64,000 nucleotides of DNA, from assembly GCA_947044405.1 (NCBI GenBank), contig CAMRHE010000028.1, positions 6,192,501 through 6,256,500 on the forward strand. The letters are read 5' to 3'. Shown piece by piece: positions 33,228-45,232 of this stretch. This DNA is from Leptodactylus fallax. Taxonomy: Eukaryota; Chordata; Amphibia; Anura; Leptodactylidae. The translations under genes were made by a program, and so were the position numbers. The stretch's first letter is position 1. Every line of letters starts with the position of its first letter. The notes beneath the pieces are model-generated. The model was not told the origin of the DNA. It saw only the letters and a program-made list of their open reading frames with translations, and made no database searches.

Positions 33228-33404
33228 TGATCAGGACGCTTATTTTTTCAGCGTCTTGCTGTGATCTCTCCCTCCCATTGAGAACAATGGGCGGCGGAAT
33301 CTGAGCGGAATCTTCCACTAAATCAGGGACGGAATCCACCCCAAAATCTGCAGCAAATTCCTCCATGTGAACTTACCCTTAGCATCAGCCTCATGGAATT
33401 TTTT

Positions 33405-33490
33405 GACTTCCTCTGGATTTGCTTGGCAGGTTTATAGGTTGGACTTGATGAACTTGTGTCCTTATCCAACCTCATCAACTCTGTTACTAT
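33405..33490 (+). repeat. LINE/SINE-type 3' tail
   Basis: 'ggtttataggttggacttga' then 'ccaacctcatcaactctg' and 'ttactat'. Same tail as 6481-6576. Confidence 0.55.
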
Positions 33491-33643
33491 CATGCATAAC
33501 ATGACCCTGCGTCTTCTGCCGTCCCATTACATAGTAGTAACCTCCTAAAGTGCTCTTAGTCCTTGCAATTTGCACCACTAGAAGAGATGCATCTAGGGTC
33601 AAATGGTGGGTGTGTCCCCCTTATAGTCTGATGTTTGACATGG

Positions 33644-33683
<40 letters not shown>
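33644..33683. repeat. GATA microsatellite
   Basis: About nine uninterrupted GATA units ending in GACA. Confidence 0.92.
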
Positions 33684-34616
33684 CAGACGCCTAATCTATA
33701 TTCAGATGAAACATTTTTTTCTTCTCTATCTCTCATTAGATATCTATTTAAAGACAGTGGTAGACATAAGAAAAATATTCTTTGCCAAATGATATGACCT
33801 TTAGAATCAAAATTCATAGTTTTAGAAACGTAAAACTTAACATTCCCTAGTAATCCAATATCACAATGCATTTAGGATGATTCGCCGGACGCTGGAAGTG
33901 AAGCCTGTAAAAAACAAGCAATAGAAAAGCATTAACAACATATGTGGTTTAGAAAAATCCGTTTATATATCAATGTACAACACCATGATGTATCTTGAAC
34001 TAAAGAGGTACAGACAAAGTATTGATTTTAGATCTTTAACTAAATAAAGAGTATGTAAATTGTGTCTTTTTCTGCAAAATTAGATCAGGACACATGTAGC
34101 GCGCTGGCTCTTCTCTGCAGGAATGACATCTATTGAATTTGGCAGACATTGAAATTTGGTTAAAGAGGTAAAGACCTTTGCTCCTTGGATCAGAATTAGA
34201 TGAGGAAGGACGCTAGTGTACAAGACATCTTCTGCAAAATGTAACTGATGGAAGTTTCTCCAAAAAGATATTAAAAAAGATTTGAGTAACATCTGATGCA
34301 TACATCAAAGCGATCTTATTTGCAGAAGTCAAAATACCAAAGGGTGCAGGTTCATTTTAGGCTTTTACAACACCAGCCTAGATAAATATACTATTATGAT
34401 AGAGTTAAAAGCTCAAGTATATGGAAAAGTCTGTATGCCGGGTATAAAAGATTCATTTTATGTCATTTGTTCTATTTAATAATATTTTTTAAGTATTGTC
34501 AAAGATTAGGAAAAAATTTATCACATTTATTTGCCTGGAGCGGAGCTGCAATACCACCCACAACCTCTTGGATAGGTGTGTCACTGTTTCTGGAAGAAAG
34601 CAGTCATGTTTTTCTA
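33684..34616. other. No recognised gene or repeat
   Basis: Nothing assignable. Confidence 0.4.
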
Positions 34617-34636
34617 ATCCTGGACAACCTCTTTAA
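34617..34636. repeat. Solo end of the GTTGTCC/TTAA MITE family
   Basis: 'cctggacaacctctttaa', identical in type to the right end at 8567-8584. The rest of the element is not visible. Confidence 0.5.
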
Positions 34637-34724
34637 AGAGTTTCAAATTTTGTAGGAGGAAAATGCTGCTTTCTCTTGTTATCAGAGCCTCTCCTGCCTG
34701 TGAAATGGCTCAATTCACTGCTCA

Positions 34725-34975
34725 GTTCCATCTTCAGTGAAGCTAAGCTGCAGTTCATAGAAGTCTATGGAAAGGGGAGGTAGAAGAATGAATAGGTGTG
34801 AGAAGCAAAAAGACACCGACATTCTGGAACAGATCACAGCTTTACCTGCTGGAAAACTGCTGTAAAGATACTAGAAATCTTATTGTTTCCTGTGTCTATT
34901 TCTCGCTCACTGTTCTCCTCCTACTTCTCCCCCCTCCATAGATTTCTGTGTACTTTTATCAAAGCACTCATAAAC
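34725..34975. repeat. Dispersed repeat, diverged copy 3
   Basis: 'agaagtctatggaaagggga' and nearby purine-rich text parallel the starts of the copies at 14785 and 20140. Similarity fades to the right. Confidence 0.4.
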
Positions 34976-34984
34976 CAAAATACA

Positions 34985-35353
34985 GTAAAGCCAACAATGC
35001 TGATACTTGGGCCTCTCCTGGATCTCTTCACATCCCACCAATTGCACTTTTAGTGTCTATCGCTCACACATCACCTCTTCACCCCACCCTCTCTGTTGGT
35101 GTCCAATAAGGTTCTATCCTAGGACCCATACTCTCCTATATCTTGGGCCTAGGCCAGTTCAATAAATCACATGATTTTCAATACCACTGTTGTGCTGTCT
35201 AGCTGTCTATCAGTTGTAGCCTCCATAAAACTCAACATGGATAAAACAAAATTCATCATCTTTCCCCCATCTCACTCAGCCCTCCTACCTGACCAATCAC
35301 TAACAGTTGATGGCTCTACTCACCAATCTCCCAAGTCCAATGCATCGGGGTAA
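34985..35353 (+). pseudogene. L2-type LINE reverse transcriptase fragment
   Basis: The plus frame at 35092-35127 reads SVGVQ, stop, GSILGP: the 'GVPQGSILGP' block (RT motif B) with the conserved Gln codon changed to TAA. Further on, a frame from 35171 gives IKLNMDKTKFIIFPPSHSA, the motif D/E region of L2-type RT. Motif C (xADD) between them is deleted. Truncated at both ends and dead. Confidence 0.7.
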
Positions 35354-35989
35354 ATTAATGTTCAATTTTACTTTACTACCTACTGCCACATTTAGGTCAA
35401 GTTGCCAAAGGACAGGTCACATCTCAAAGTAAGTAATCATGAGAACTGCCTTCAAAAATACTTGAGTTGTCGGATTTCACAAAAAAATCTAATCTTAGAT
35501 CAAAGATGTCCATACAATTCCAATAGCTGTGAGCCAAAAACTTAGCCACCAACTTTTTTCCAACCTCCCATACACAAGCATGTTTGGTTCAGCATGCATG
35601 TGTTCTGAATCTCCCCTGAGAAGAAAAGGATTGGGCATGTTGAAATACATTTTGCCCCTTCCTGTGGATCCTGGCCGTAGGATGTCTACTCACTCTCTTA
35701 ACCCTGATCAGTAAACCATCACTTTTTAAAAACAAATGTTAGAAGATCACCTGATAATATAAGAAACTGAAGATGCGTAAACTACTGTATTGCTCCTCCT
35801 GATGTTTGGCATGATCAACGATTGTAAGAATATTGTACAATGCTATTTTGCCATCTTGCCAACACAGTGGTGCATTGGTTCATCTCAGTGCACATCTCTG
35901 GGCAGTGTTGCCCTGTGTAGACATTGACAGGCACAGACACTTAATACTACTGTACTTGCATGAACTCCAAAAGGGCAGGGTAGGCATGT
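35354..35989. other. No recognised gene or repeat
   Basis: Nothing assignable. Confidence 0.4.
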
Positions 35990-36845
35990 GTCCCAGTAGA
36001 CCACACACTATAGTGCAAATGTCCTTTAGACCACAAACTATAGTATAAATATCTAGCTAGATCACACAATATAGTATAAATGCCCTTGTAGACTACACAC
36101 TATAGTGAAATTGTTCCTCTAGACCGCACACTATAGTGTAAATGTCCTGGTAGACTACACACTATAGTGAAAATGTTCCTCTAGACCACACAGCATGGTG
36201 TAAATGTCCTTGTAGACCACATACTATAGTGTAAATGTCCCAGTAGACCACACACTATAGTGTAAATGTCCCAGTAGACCACATGCTATAGTGTAAATGT
36301 CCCAGTAGACCACATGCTATAGTGTAAATGTCCCAGTAGACCACACACTGTAGTGTAAATGACCCACTAGACCACACAGTATGGTGTAAATGTCCTTGTA
36401 GACCACATACTATAGTGTAAATGTCCCAGTAGACCACACACTATAGCGTAAATGTCCTGGTAGACCACACACTACTGTATAAATGTCCCAGTAGACCACA
36501 CACTGTAGTGTAAATGACCCACTAGACCACACAGTATGGTGTAAATGTCCTTGTAGACCACATACTATAGTGTAAATGTCCCAGTAGACCACACACTATA
36601 GCGTAAATGTCCTGGTAGACCACACACTACTGTATAAATGTCCCAGTAGACCACACACTGTAGTGTAAATGACCCACTAGACCACACAGTATGGTGTAAA
36701 TGTTCAGGTATCCCACACACTATAGTGTAAATATCCAGGTAGACCATACACTATAGTTTAAATGTCCTAGTAGACCACACTATAATGTAAATGTGGGCCA
36801 TACTATATGGTGTAAATGTTCAAGTAGACCGCACGCTATAGCAAC
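35990..36845. repeat. 31-bp minisatellite with 155-bp higher-order repeat
   Basis: About 27 units of 'taaatgtcccagtagacca' plus 'cacactatagtg'. Units at both edges are more diverged. Between about 36255 and 36747 the pattern recurs every 155 bp, exactly five 31-bp units: the same set of variants (for example 'gacccactagacc', 'actactgtataaatg') comes back in order. This indicates recent block duplication of five units. Confidence 0.92.
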
Positions 36846-38029
36846 AAATTTTCCAGAAATAACACTTGATGGGAGTTATAGATAGAAAATATGATACCTG
36901 GCAGTAGAGTAAGGTTTGTTGGATGTTTTACCATAAATAATGCCAGGACCACCTCTGTTATTTTCGACAGAAATCTGAGAATAAATGACTTGTCTTAGGA
37001 TCACATACATGGACATCTTATCATCTAATGATGTGTGGGTCTTTCTGATCTGCATTATTTACCAATTATACCGTCTTATGATTGGGTTGTCATCTGCCGC
37101 GGCCAATTACAGGTGTCTTTTTGTCATGACCAAGCCTTGTGAACATTCTTTGAACATGAAGATCTCTTCCAACGACCTTTCCATTCCAGAACTGTCACCT
37201 TCATCTTGACAACAAAACCATTCCCTACAGTAACTATGGAAGGTTTCTTTTAATGTATAGATTGAAGATTTCCCTTCTAATATTAATAGGTAAGAACATA
37301 CAAAATATATGAGCTATGTGTTTACGGACAATCTCCAGGAACACGTCTCGCAGCCTTGCTACATATTGAACTTTGAAGTATCACAGTCAACAGATTTAAC
37401 TACTGACGTATGGATAATATGGCTCGGAGTTGTCAACCTGAAATAAACATTCAATGTGCACATCACGTATCGCCTTCTAGCCAATTTATTTTGTTATGTT
37501 GTCTGGCGAAATCTTACCACCTCCATTAATGAATCTGATATGCAGATCAATCAATTTAATCAATGGCACACTGACTCTTCTATAATTGGCCTTTTTATAT
37601 AAGAAGCCACCTGGTCAGGACCATTGTCATTAAAATGACACCTCCAAGTCAAATACAGTGTAAATGATTACTATAAATTAGGCATGACATAAATTGATTA
37701 GAACGCCGGAACGCTTGGACTGGAGGACTTAAATATCAGCAAAATGTTTGAAAAATGGTCACTTTCATATACATTGCCCTTCAGTTCTATGAAATATAGT
37801 TGATTGAATTTCCTAAATTTGCAAATTACAAAATTGTAATTGGTAAAGTAACTTCTGGAGGAGGAGAGTTGGGTGAACTATAGGCTCCAAGGTTTTCCAT
37901 TGAACTGGGTGTTCTCATAATATCTACTATTACATAATGTATAGTCTGGTTTTATACATTTCAGTAGAAGGTTCAGGTTAATTTGGTCAAGAACTATGGC
38001 CCATAAAGATGGTTACTGCCTCTGCATGG
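36846..38029. other. Apparently non-repetitive DNA
   Basis: No gene recognised. 37465-37575 holds 'gatatgcagatcaatcaat' and 'ttaatcaatgg', motif-dense text of the kind seen in conserved non-coding elements. Confidence 0.4.
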
Positions 38030-38640
38030 ATAGGCATTCAATGTCCCACTGTTATGGCTGAGATGCAAGACAAGAATATAGCAAAAGCAGGAACTGGCTG
38101 ATAACAGCGAGCAGTAGAACCAGCTATTTAAAATCAGTACAGTGATCGAAGCCAGAGACAAACCCCCAGATGCCTTCACCAACGCTGACCGCAAGCTAAG
38201 TTGGACTTTGCTGTATCTGGGAATCTGAATTGTCACCAAACAGTAACTGTACCAATAATAAATGCTTTACAAGCTGAAACCAACCAGAAACCACAATAGA
38301 CTTACAGGGCAGATCAGAAACAGGGGAATAGCCATACAGGCAAGAGGTCAAAACCAGCAGAAGATGTCAGAGTCAGAATCAGGAGACAAATCCAGTAGAA
38401 AGCCAAGGATCAAATCCGAATAGGTACGTCAATGGCAGAATCAGCAGGCAATCGAATATCCAAAGAACAAGCCGAGGGTCAGTATTGAGATCCAAAACAT
38501 ATAGTATCAGGTACAGAGCCAAACAGGAAACTAAATTAGTTGGCAACCTGTGTCAAGAGGGAGGGGTCTTATATATGCCTCAGCAGCTAATTGGACTTAT
38601 CCTGGAAACTTCTAAAACTGCAGACACGGTAACCATAAAG
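38030..38640. repeat. Dispersed repeat, possibly LTR-derived
   Basis: Purine-rich text with 'caagaggtcaaaaccagcag', 'gtcagagtcagaatcaggag', 'aagccaaggatcaaatccg' and near the end 'gggaggggtcttatatatgc'. It resembles a common amphibian repeat as I remember it. It could be the opposite-strand counterpart of sequences like 10173-10920. No frame. Confidence 0.4.
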
Positions 38641-39835
38641 GTATAGCAGCTGAATTGAGAATCCTGACAGCCATCATGTAGTACATCCATGAGGGACCAT
38701 CCAGTGGCCCAGGAAATAAAGTCTGTGCCCGCTTGCCTAGGTTTGAGTTACAATTACACCAGTTTATTTTATTACAGCAAACTTTTGGGTTGCAGGAGGT
38801 GGCATAGGTCCCCCCAAAGGACCAAATGGAATGTGCTGTGTAAAATTTTTGCACAAAAACATTGCTGACTTCCAACACCAGGAAGAGGGGTGTGTACGAT
38901 CAGAAATTTCCTCCAATGTGTTTTGGTAAGATTATGTAAAATTGTGTATTAACCTTACCAGTCGCAGAGTATTTTATGGATATTCTTCTAGAATGATCTA
39001 TTCCCGTTTGGAACAATTTCTCACTGCCTAAGAACAATTTTGTACAATAGTAATGACAAAGTATAGGGATAAAGACACCCCCAATCCATTAGCAAAGGGG
39101 GACATGACTTTTCGATGGGGGAACCAATAACTCCTGCAGTTTCTTCCTCTCCTGAGTGCTGTAGGATGACTCTTCGTGAGTCGGGGGGTTTGCCATGTTT
39201 AGCCCATATTTTATAGCATTTGCCAGAACATTTAGTTTTTAAGATATTTGTTCATGGCTTTGGAAATAATTCCTTAAAAATAAGAAGCTATTTTAAAGGG
39301 AGTGAGTTGAACGTAATAAAGTGTTACTTGTCACATGGCACATTTGTAAAGTGACCCATCTATGATTTTGCGGTTGATGAGTCAGGTGGAAGTTACAGAC
39401 GAGTTATTGTGGATTTATTTTACCTAATAGAGGTGGTTAAACATCATGGTGGTGAACAAGCTGAGCTTTGGAAATAGCCAGTCTGAAGGATGTCCTAATA
39501 GTAACCTAATGCATGGATGGTGGCTAAGGAGTAAGGAATTTGTATAGGGTCATTGATGCCCTTAAAGTGTACTGGCCCTGCTGGAATCAGAAGCTGGAGC
39601 GCGTCGCCCCTTTATTGCCTGCCTGGCAGGGTCCTATATGTCACACAACTGGGGATCTCACAGTAGGAATCCCAATAGTCTAGCACTTTTCCTGACTCCT
39701 TCTGTGATTATTTATTTATGTGATTTAAATAAAGCTGCGGCCGTTTTGACACCCAAAATGAAGTGTTTTGTGCATTTATTCCAAAGTCAATGTTTACTGT
39801 AGTTTAGATCGTTTTATGAAGGAGTGAGGGTCCAT
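38641..39835. other. No recognised gene or repeat
   Basis: Nothing assignable. Confidence 0.4.
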
Positions 39836-41073
39836 CCCATAACCAGAAGTCATGTACATAGTGATGTTAAAGTACAGGGATAATGTACACAGTGATGTCA
39901 CAGTACAGGGATAATACACACAGTGATGTCACAGTACAGGGATAATACACACAGTGATATCACAGTACAGGGATAATATACATAGTGATGTCACAGTACA
40001 GGGATAATCCACACAGTGATGTCACAGTACAGAGATAATACACACAACGATGTCACAGTACAGGGATAATACACACAGTGATGTCACAGTACAGGGATAA
40101 TACACAGTGATGTCACAGTACAAAGATAATACACACAGCGATGTCACAGTACAGAAATAATATACACAGTGATGTCACAGTACAGGGATAATGTACATAG
40201 TGATGTCACAGCACAGGGATAATACACACAGTGATGTCACAGTACAGAGATAATACACACAGTGATGTCACAGTACAGAGATAATACACACAGTGATGTC
40301 ACAGTACAGAGATAATACACAGTGATGTCACAGTACAGGGATAATCCACACAGTGATGTCACAGTACAGAGATAATACACACAGCGATGTCACAGTACAG
40401 GGATAATACGCACAGTGATATCACAGTACAGAAATAATGCACACAGTGATGTCACAGTACAGGGATAATACACACAGTGATGTCACAGTACAGGGATAAT
40501 ACACAGTGATGTCACAGTACAGGGATAATACACAGTGATGTCACAGTACAGAAATAATATACACAGTGATGTCACAGTACAGGGATAATGTACATAGTGA
40601 TGTCACAGCACAGGGATAATACACACAGTGATGTCACAGTACAGAGATAATACACACAGTGATGTCACAGTACAGAGATAATACACACAGTGATGTCACA
40701 GTACAGGGATAATACACACAGTGATGTCACAGTACAGGGATAATACACAGTGATGTCACAGTACAGGGATAATATACATAGTGATGTCACAGTACAGAGA
40801 TAATACACACAGTGATGTCACAGTACAGAGATAATACACACAGTGATGTCACAGTACAGGGATAATACACACAGTGATGTCACAGTACAGGGATAATACA
40901 CACAGTGATGTCACAGTACAGGGATAATACACACACTGATGTCACAGTACAGGGATAATATACACAGTGATGTCACAGTACAGAGATAATACACACAGTG
41001 ATGTCACAGTACAGGGATAATGCACACACTGATGTCACAGTACAGGGATAATATACACAGTGATGTCACAGTA
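39836..41073. repeat. 31-bp minisatellite (about 40 units)
   Basis: Units 'acacacagtgatgtcacag' plus 'tacagggataat', with 29-bp variants lacking one 'ac'. Variants GGG/GAG/GAA before ATAAT are scattered. A segment with the rare text 'cagaaataatatacacag' followed by 'gggataatgtacatag' occurs at 40152 and again at 40549, 397 bp apart, showing a block duplication. No interrupting DNA. Confidence 0.95.
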
Positions 41074-41699
41074 CTTATATAGCACAGCACTGATCTGTAT
41101 ACTCCTCTGCCTACAGTCCCAGTTGTATATAGTTATATATAGCACAGCAATGATCTGTATACTGCTCTCCCTACAACCCCAGTTGTTTCATGTGAATCCC
41201 CTCTCTGGAAGCTACAGTCTATACCATTCATTTACAGAAACTCTTTTTTCTATATAAAATCCCAGCTTTCGGTGGCGGCCTGTGTACCTGGCAGGAGAAA
41301 TGAGGACACACTTGTTTTTGAGGAAAGATCTATTGCAGCTGTGAATGTCACAGTGAAAAACGCTGAAATATTTATTAGCAGCTGGGACCAATATCTGCTG
41401 TCGATTGCGCTGAAAGTTTTCTTCCAAAGCCATTTCATGAAAGCAAAGACTCTGGTAAATACAAAGACCAAACTTTTATTACCTGAAAGTCTTATGAAAT
41501 TTGAGGCGCTGATACATTGTACGCTGGACAGGAAGCTACGGGAGCTGATACTTATTATACTGGTTTAATGAACATGCCATAGTATCATATGGTCCATAGT
41601 AGAATTAGAGTTCTGTTCAGTCCTTATAGACAGGAAGGGGTCACACACATAACAATGGCGCATGTATATAAAAATATATGGCACCACATGGAATCGCTA
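41074..41699. other. No recognised gene; short local duplication
   Basis: 'tatatagcacagca(c/a)tgatctgtatact' occurs twice (41077-41107 and 41137-41167). Otherwise nothing assignable. Confidence 0.45.
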
Positions 41700-42275
41700 T
41701 GAGTCTTCTGGGCTTAACAAGAACTGTCCCTGTGGTCTTCCATTTCCTTACTATGTTCCTCACAGTGGAAACTGACAGGTTAAATCTCTGAGACAACTTT
41801 TTGTATCCTTCCCCTGAACAACTATGTTGAACAATCTTTGTTTTCAGATCATTTGAGAGTTGTTTTGAGGAGCCCATGATGCCACTCTTCAGAGGAGATT
41901 CAAATAGGAGAACAACTTGCAATTGGCCACCTTAAATACCTTTTCTCATGATTGGATACACCTGGCTATGAAGTTCAAAGCTCAGTGAGGTTACAAAACC
42001 AATTTTGTGCTTCAGTAAGTCAGTAAAAAGTCGTTAGGAGTATTCAAATCAATAAAATGATAAGGGTACCCAAATTTTTGCACCGGTCAAATTTTGGTTT
42101 AATGCATATTACACATTTTCTGTTAGTACAATAAACCTCATTTCAATCCTGAAATATTACTGTGTCCATCAGTTATTAGATATATCAAATTGAAATGGCT
42201 GTTGCAAACACCCAAATATTTAGAACTAAAAATGATTAAGATTAATAGGGGTGCCCAAACTTTTTCATATGACTG
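41700..42275 (-). mobile_element. 5' part of a Tc1-like element with IR/DR-type terminal repeat
   Basis: The element end, read on the minus strand, is 'cagtcatatgaaaaagtttg' followed by 'ggcacccctatt', with TA at 42276-42277. About 180 bp inside is a second, related motif ('gggtacccaaatttttgcac' near 42064-42084). A pair of such motifs is the IR/DR terminal structure of Sleeping Beauty-type elements. The distal part of the element is missing beyond about 41700. Confidence 0.75.
41710..41877 (-). pseudogene. Tc1-like transposase N-terminus (DNA-binding domain)
   Basis: The ATG at 41877 opens MGSSKQLSNDLKTKIVQ, then GEGYKKLSQRFNLSVSTV and RNIVRKWKTTGTV: the first helix-turn-helix of a Tc1 paired-like domain. 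After 'KPR' (about 41710) the frame leaves the family and the rest of the protein is absent. Confidence 0.75.
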
Positions 42276-42277
42276 TA

Positions 42278-44997
42278 TCTTTAGATCTCGTTTCCAACTT
42301 GGCTTACCTTACACCAATTTTTTGCACTAAAATTTTTTGTCACGCTTCTTTCCCGTCATGATATTTGCCTTGTCAATTGCAGCACAAAAAACACTAAATA
42401 AACGGAGTGTACGGAATACGTGCTAGACATCGGGATCAGTTTGAGGTGGAATTTTGAATAATAAATTTGCCCCAATTTTGCAAAAAGTTAGTTAATCCCA
42501 CCTTTTTGCATTTCTTATCGACAACTGTACAATACAGAGGTTGATAGAGATTGATGGTTCATTGAACATTGAGTTATATCTCTTTCTTCTGCGCGGGGGT
42601 TTATACAGCACATTGACGCCTGCCAACACAAAATAAGGGGTCCAAGTTCATGAACTCCAGCCCAATAACAATGACATAGTCAGAAGATTTCTAAATTCCT
42701 ATTTAAAGCCCCATGTAGTGAACCAGAATATCCGTAGCTATAATTGACATGCTACAATTTTTTTTTGAAAACACAGTTTTTCCACACCAGATTTTTTTTT
42801 TTAATTACATTTAGAGGATTTTCTTTCCTTGACCATATTGTAAGATTTGTAGACATGGTTCCTTTAAAGGATAACTACAATTATCACATTCATTGTATGA
42901 TTCCTATGTTTGGGACTCATTGGGGGGAAGTTATGCTGAGGTTCACCCCCTACACCTGTACACAACACGTATATATCCACCAAAATTTATATCCTAAACT
43001 ATCAGCTGAAGGGAGGAGCTTAAACAATGGGTGTGGCTTAGCAATCTTTTTGTATAAACACTCTCTGCCTCGGGCCTGCGTAACTTTGAAGTGGAAACAG
43101 ACCAGCCCGCCATCGCTGTCCCTATGGATCTCTAGGGTGATGCACATGGAAAATCTCATCTCCTCCATCAATGACTCATATGACAAATTTTACAAGACTT
43201 GGTATTATTAGATGGAGTTTCAGATCTCTGCTGAGTATTTCAGACTCCTGGGTCAGACCACAGGTATGATGGTTTCCACATACCCCCATGCTATGACTAT
43301 GACTGACTTTCCATATTTCTCACTTTTAATTGCAATATGAGATCAATAGGCTCAAAGGACTGGAGTAGATTAGGAGCTGTCCATCATCTTTATGGCCTAT
43401 CCTTCGGAGATAACAGCTCAGTTCCCATCAATATCAATAGGTGCTGAGCTGCAGTAACAGCGCTTGGCCACTATGCAGTATACAGAACCAAATGCTTGCA
43501 GCTCCGTGCACTGTATAATATGGGTGAAGCAACCCCAAACACCTGGTCCCCACAGGGGCCAACTGTTGTCCCCCAACCAGTCAGATATCTATGGCCTATT
43601 CTAAAAATAGGCTAAAAAAAAAAAAATCCTTTCCAACCCCTTTAATAAAGGAATGGCTTTTTTTTATGCATTTTTTATGTTTCTTGATACTTTAAGCGTC
43701 ATTGGACGGAGTCCTGCAAAGCTTACAAAATAAAATAAAAGAATAAATAAAATAATTAAAAAAACAAAAAATATTTCTTTAATTTATTTGTATTTGATGT
43801 GATATAAATTTATTTTTGAATAGGAATTCTGTTGCCTCGGATAGAAATGAAATTATTGCAATAAGACAGAGTTATATACAGCAAGTGTAAAGGAAAATAA
43901 TTTCCAGCAGACAAGATTTAGCACGCCGCGCTCTCCACTCCACCTTGCTTTCTCACTGTCATTCTGAAGACAGATCCTGGGTTGTTTCCTGTCACCCACC
44001 GGAGCAAGCGGCTCACCAGTAAGCACAGTTGGACAGGCCCTAATTAGCGATACTTGGGGTAGTCAGTACCAGTGTCTGTGTCAGCATCTCACTTAAACAG
44101 CAATACATTGGTGAGACGGCGCTGACAGCCGGGAACACACAACATCAGGTCTCTCACTTTCACCTACAGCGATACAATGAATGTTGCATGACTGAGAATG
44201 TTATGGGGAAATGTGTAAAATAATGTTCCCTATGTAAATGAGCCTCAAATGAACCTGTCAGCTTTTATTTTTGCCTCCCTTGTTACATTGTATCAAAGAC
44301 CAAAAAATTGACCTAAAATGCTTTACATCCGTTCCCAGCCCAGGATTTTTTTTTAATGATAACAAAGCTGTCAAGATGTCATTTTAGGATCTTTTCCTCC
44401 ATTATTTACCCATCCAAATAGTTAACGGCTCTGAATATGTTGTTTTCCCGTGGTACGTACAAGGAATTCAGCAAATTGCAACGTGGTAAACAAAATGTGT
44501 TTCTATGGAGGGATAGGCGAGATAATACAGGAGGGTAATTAGGAAATAGGCGGTAATGGGAAGTATTGGAATGGACGGCCGAGAGAGAGGAAGATTCAGC
44601 AAGGAGATTGTATCATTAATATATTGGGGGGTATTTACTGACTCGTCTACACCAGAAAGGTGGCGGATTTTATACTGGAATCTATGGCAGTTCCTGACTG
44701 GTGTAGATTCTATTCTGGAGCACTTGACATAAGTTTTCTGGCAGATGATACAGATATCAGTCAGATCACTGTAACAACATTCCACGTGGTCAGAGCCACA
44801 TTCAAGGCGTCCATGTCCAAAGCCACCACCCATCTTTGGTAAATGATATTGGTGATAAAACAGAAGTTACCAAAAATAAAATGTGGACATTGTCTACAGC
44901 AGGTGTGTCTTCATCCTCAGAATGATATTGGTCTGATTGGACAGAAATTGGTCAGAAATCTGTACTTGTAAAAGTATCTAGACAGATGGATAGAAAA
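42278..44997. other. Mixed DNA with MITE fragments, no gene
   Basis: 42702-42800 starts like the GGCCCC MITE family ('aaagccccatgtagtg') and shares 'ataattgacatgct' with 27437-27451. 43385-43640 begins 'ggcctatcctt' and ends 'ccaaccccttta', resembling a common MITE. 43700-44300 seems non-repetitive. 44620-44850 may be another small MITE. The 155-codon frame at 42744-43211 spans these pieces and is not credible as a gene. Confidence 0.4.
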
Positions 44998-45003
44998 ATA
45001 AAT

Positions 45004-45038
<35 letters not shown>

Positions 45039-45084
45039 CTAGATAAAAATAGAAAAATAGATAAACACAGATAGAGAGAAAGAT

Positions 45085-45117
<33 letters not shown>

Positions 45118-45148
45118 AAAAAGACAAAAATTTATAAATAAATAAAAC

Positions 45149-45191
<43 letters not shown>

Positions 45192-45193
45192 TG

Positions 45194-45229
<36 letters not shown>

Positions 45230-45232
45230 CCT
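44998..45232. repeat. GATA microsatellite cluster 1
   Basis: Several pure GATA runs separated by short decayed segments (AAATAGATA, CAGATAGAG). Total length about 235 bp. Confidence 0.92.

Larger units (their letters stand above)
32289..33381. mobile_element. MITE interrupted by a hAT copy (inferred)
   Basis: Left end 'aggagtcgttcacatggcgg' and right end, mirrored, 'taagggtaagttcacatgga'. Both are of the 'gttcacatgg' type. The hAT-derived block 32409-33227 lies between them. The pairing is inferred from the two ends only; arms are short and diverged. Confidence 0.4.

Noticed and set aside
36255..36747. Three overlapping 60-codon frames with W-D-I-Y repeats on the minus strand
   Set aside because: They are translations of the 31-bp array; the period is not a multiple of three and the start/stop positions recur only because of the 155-bp repeat.
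28620..41073. CRISPR-like look of the 31-bp direct repeats
   Set aside because: Repeats are contiguous with no unique spacers, no cas genes exist, and the context is a vertebrate genome. They are minisatellites.
42744..43211. 155-codon frame
   Set aside because: It spans the edge of a MITE and other repeat-like text, has no domain and no conserved motif.
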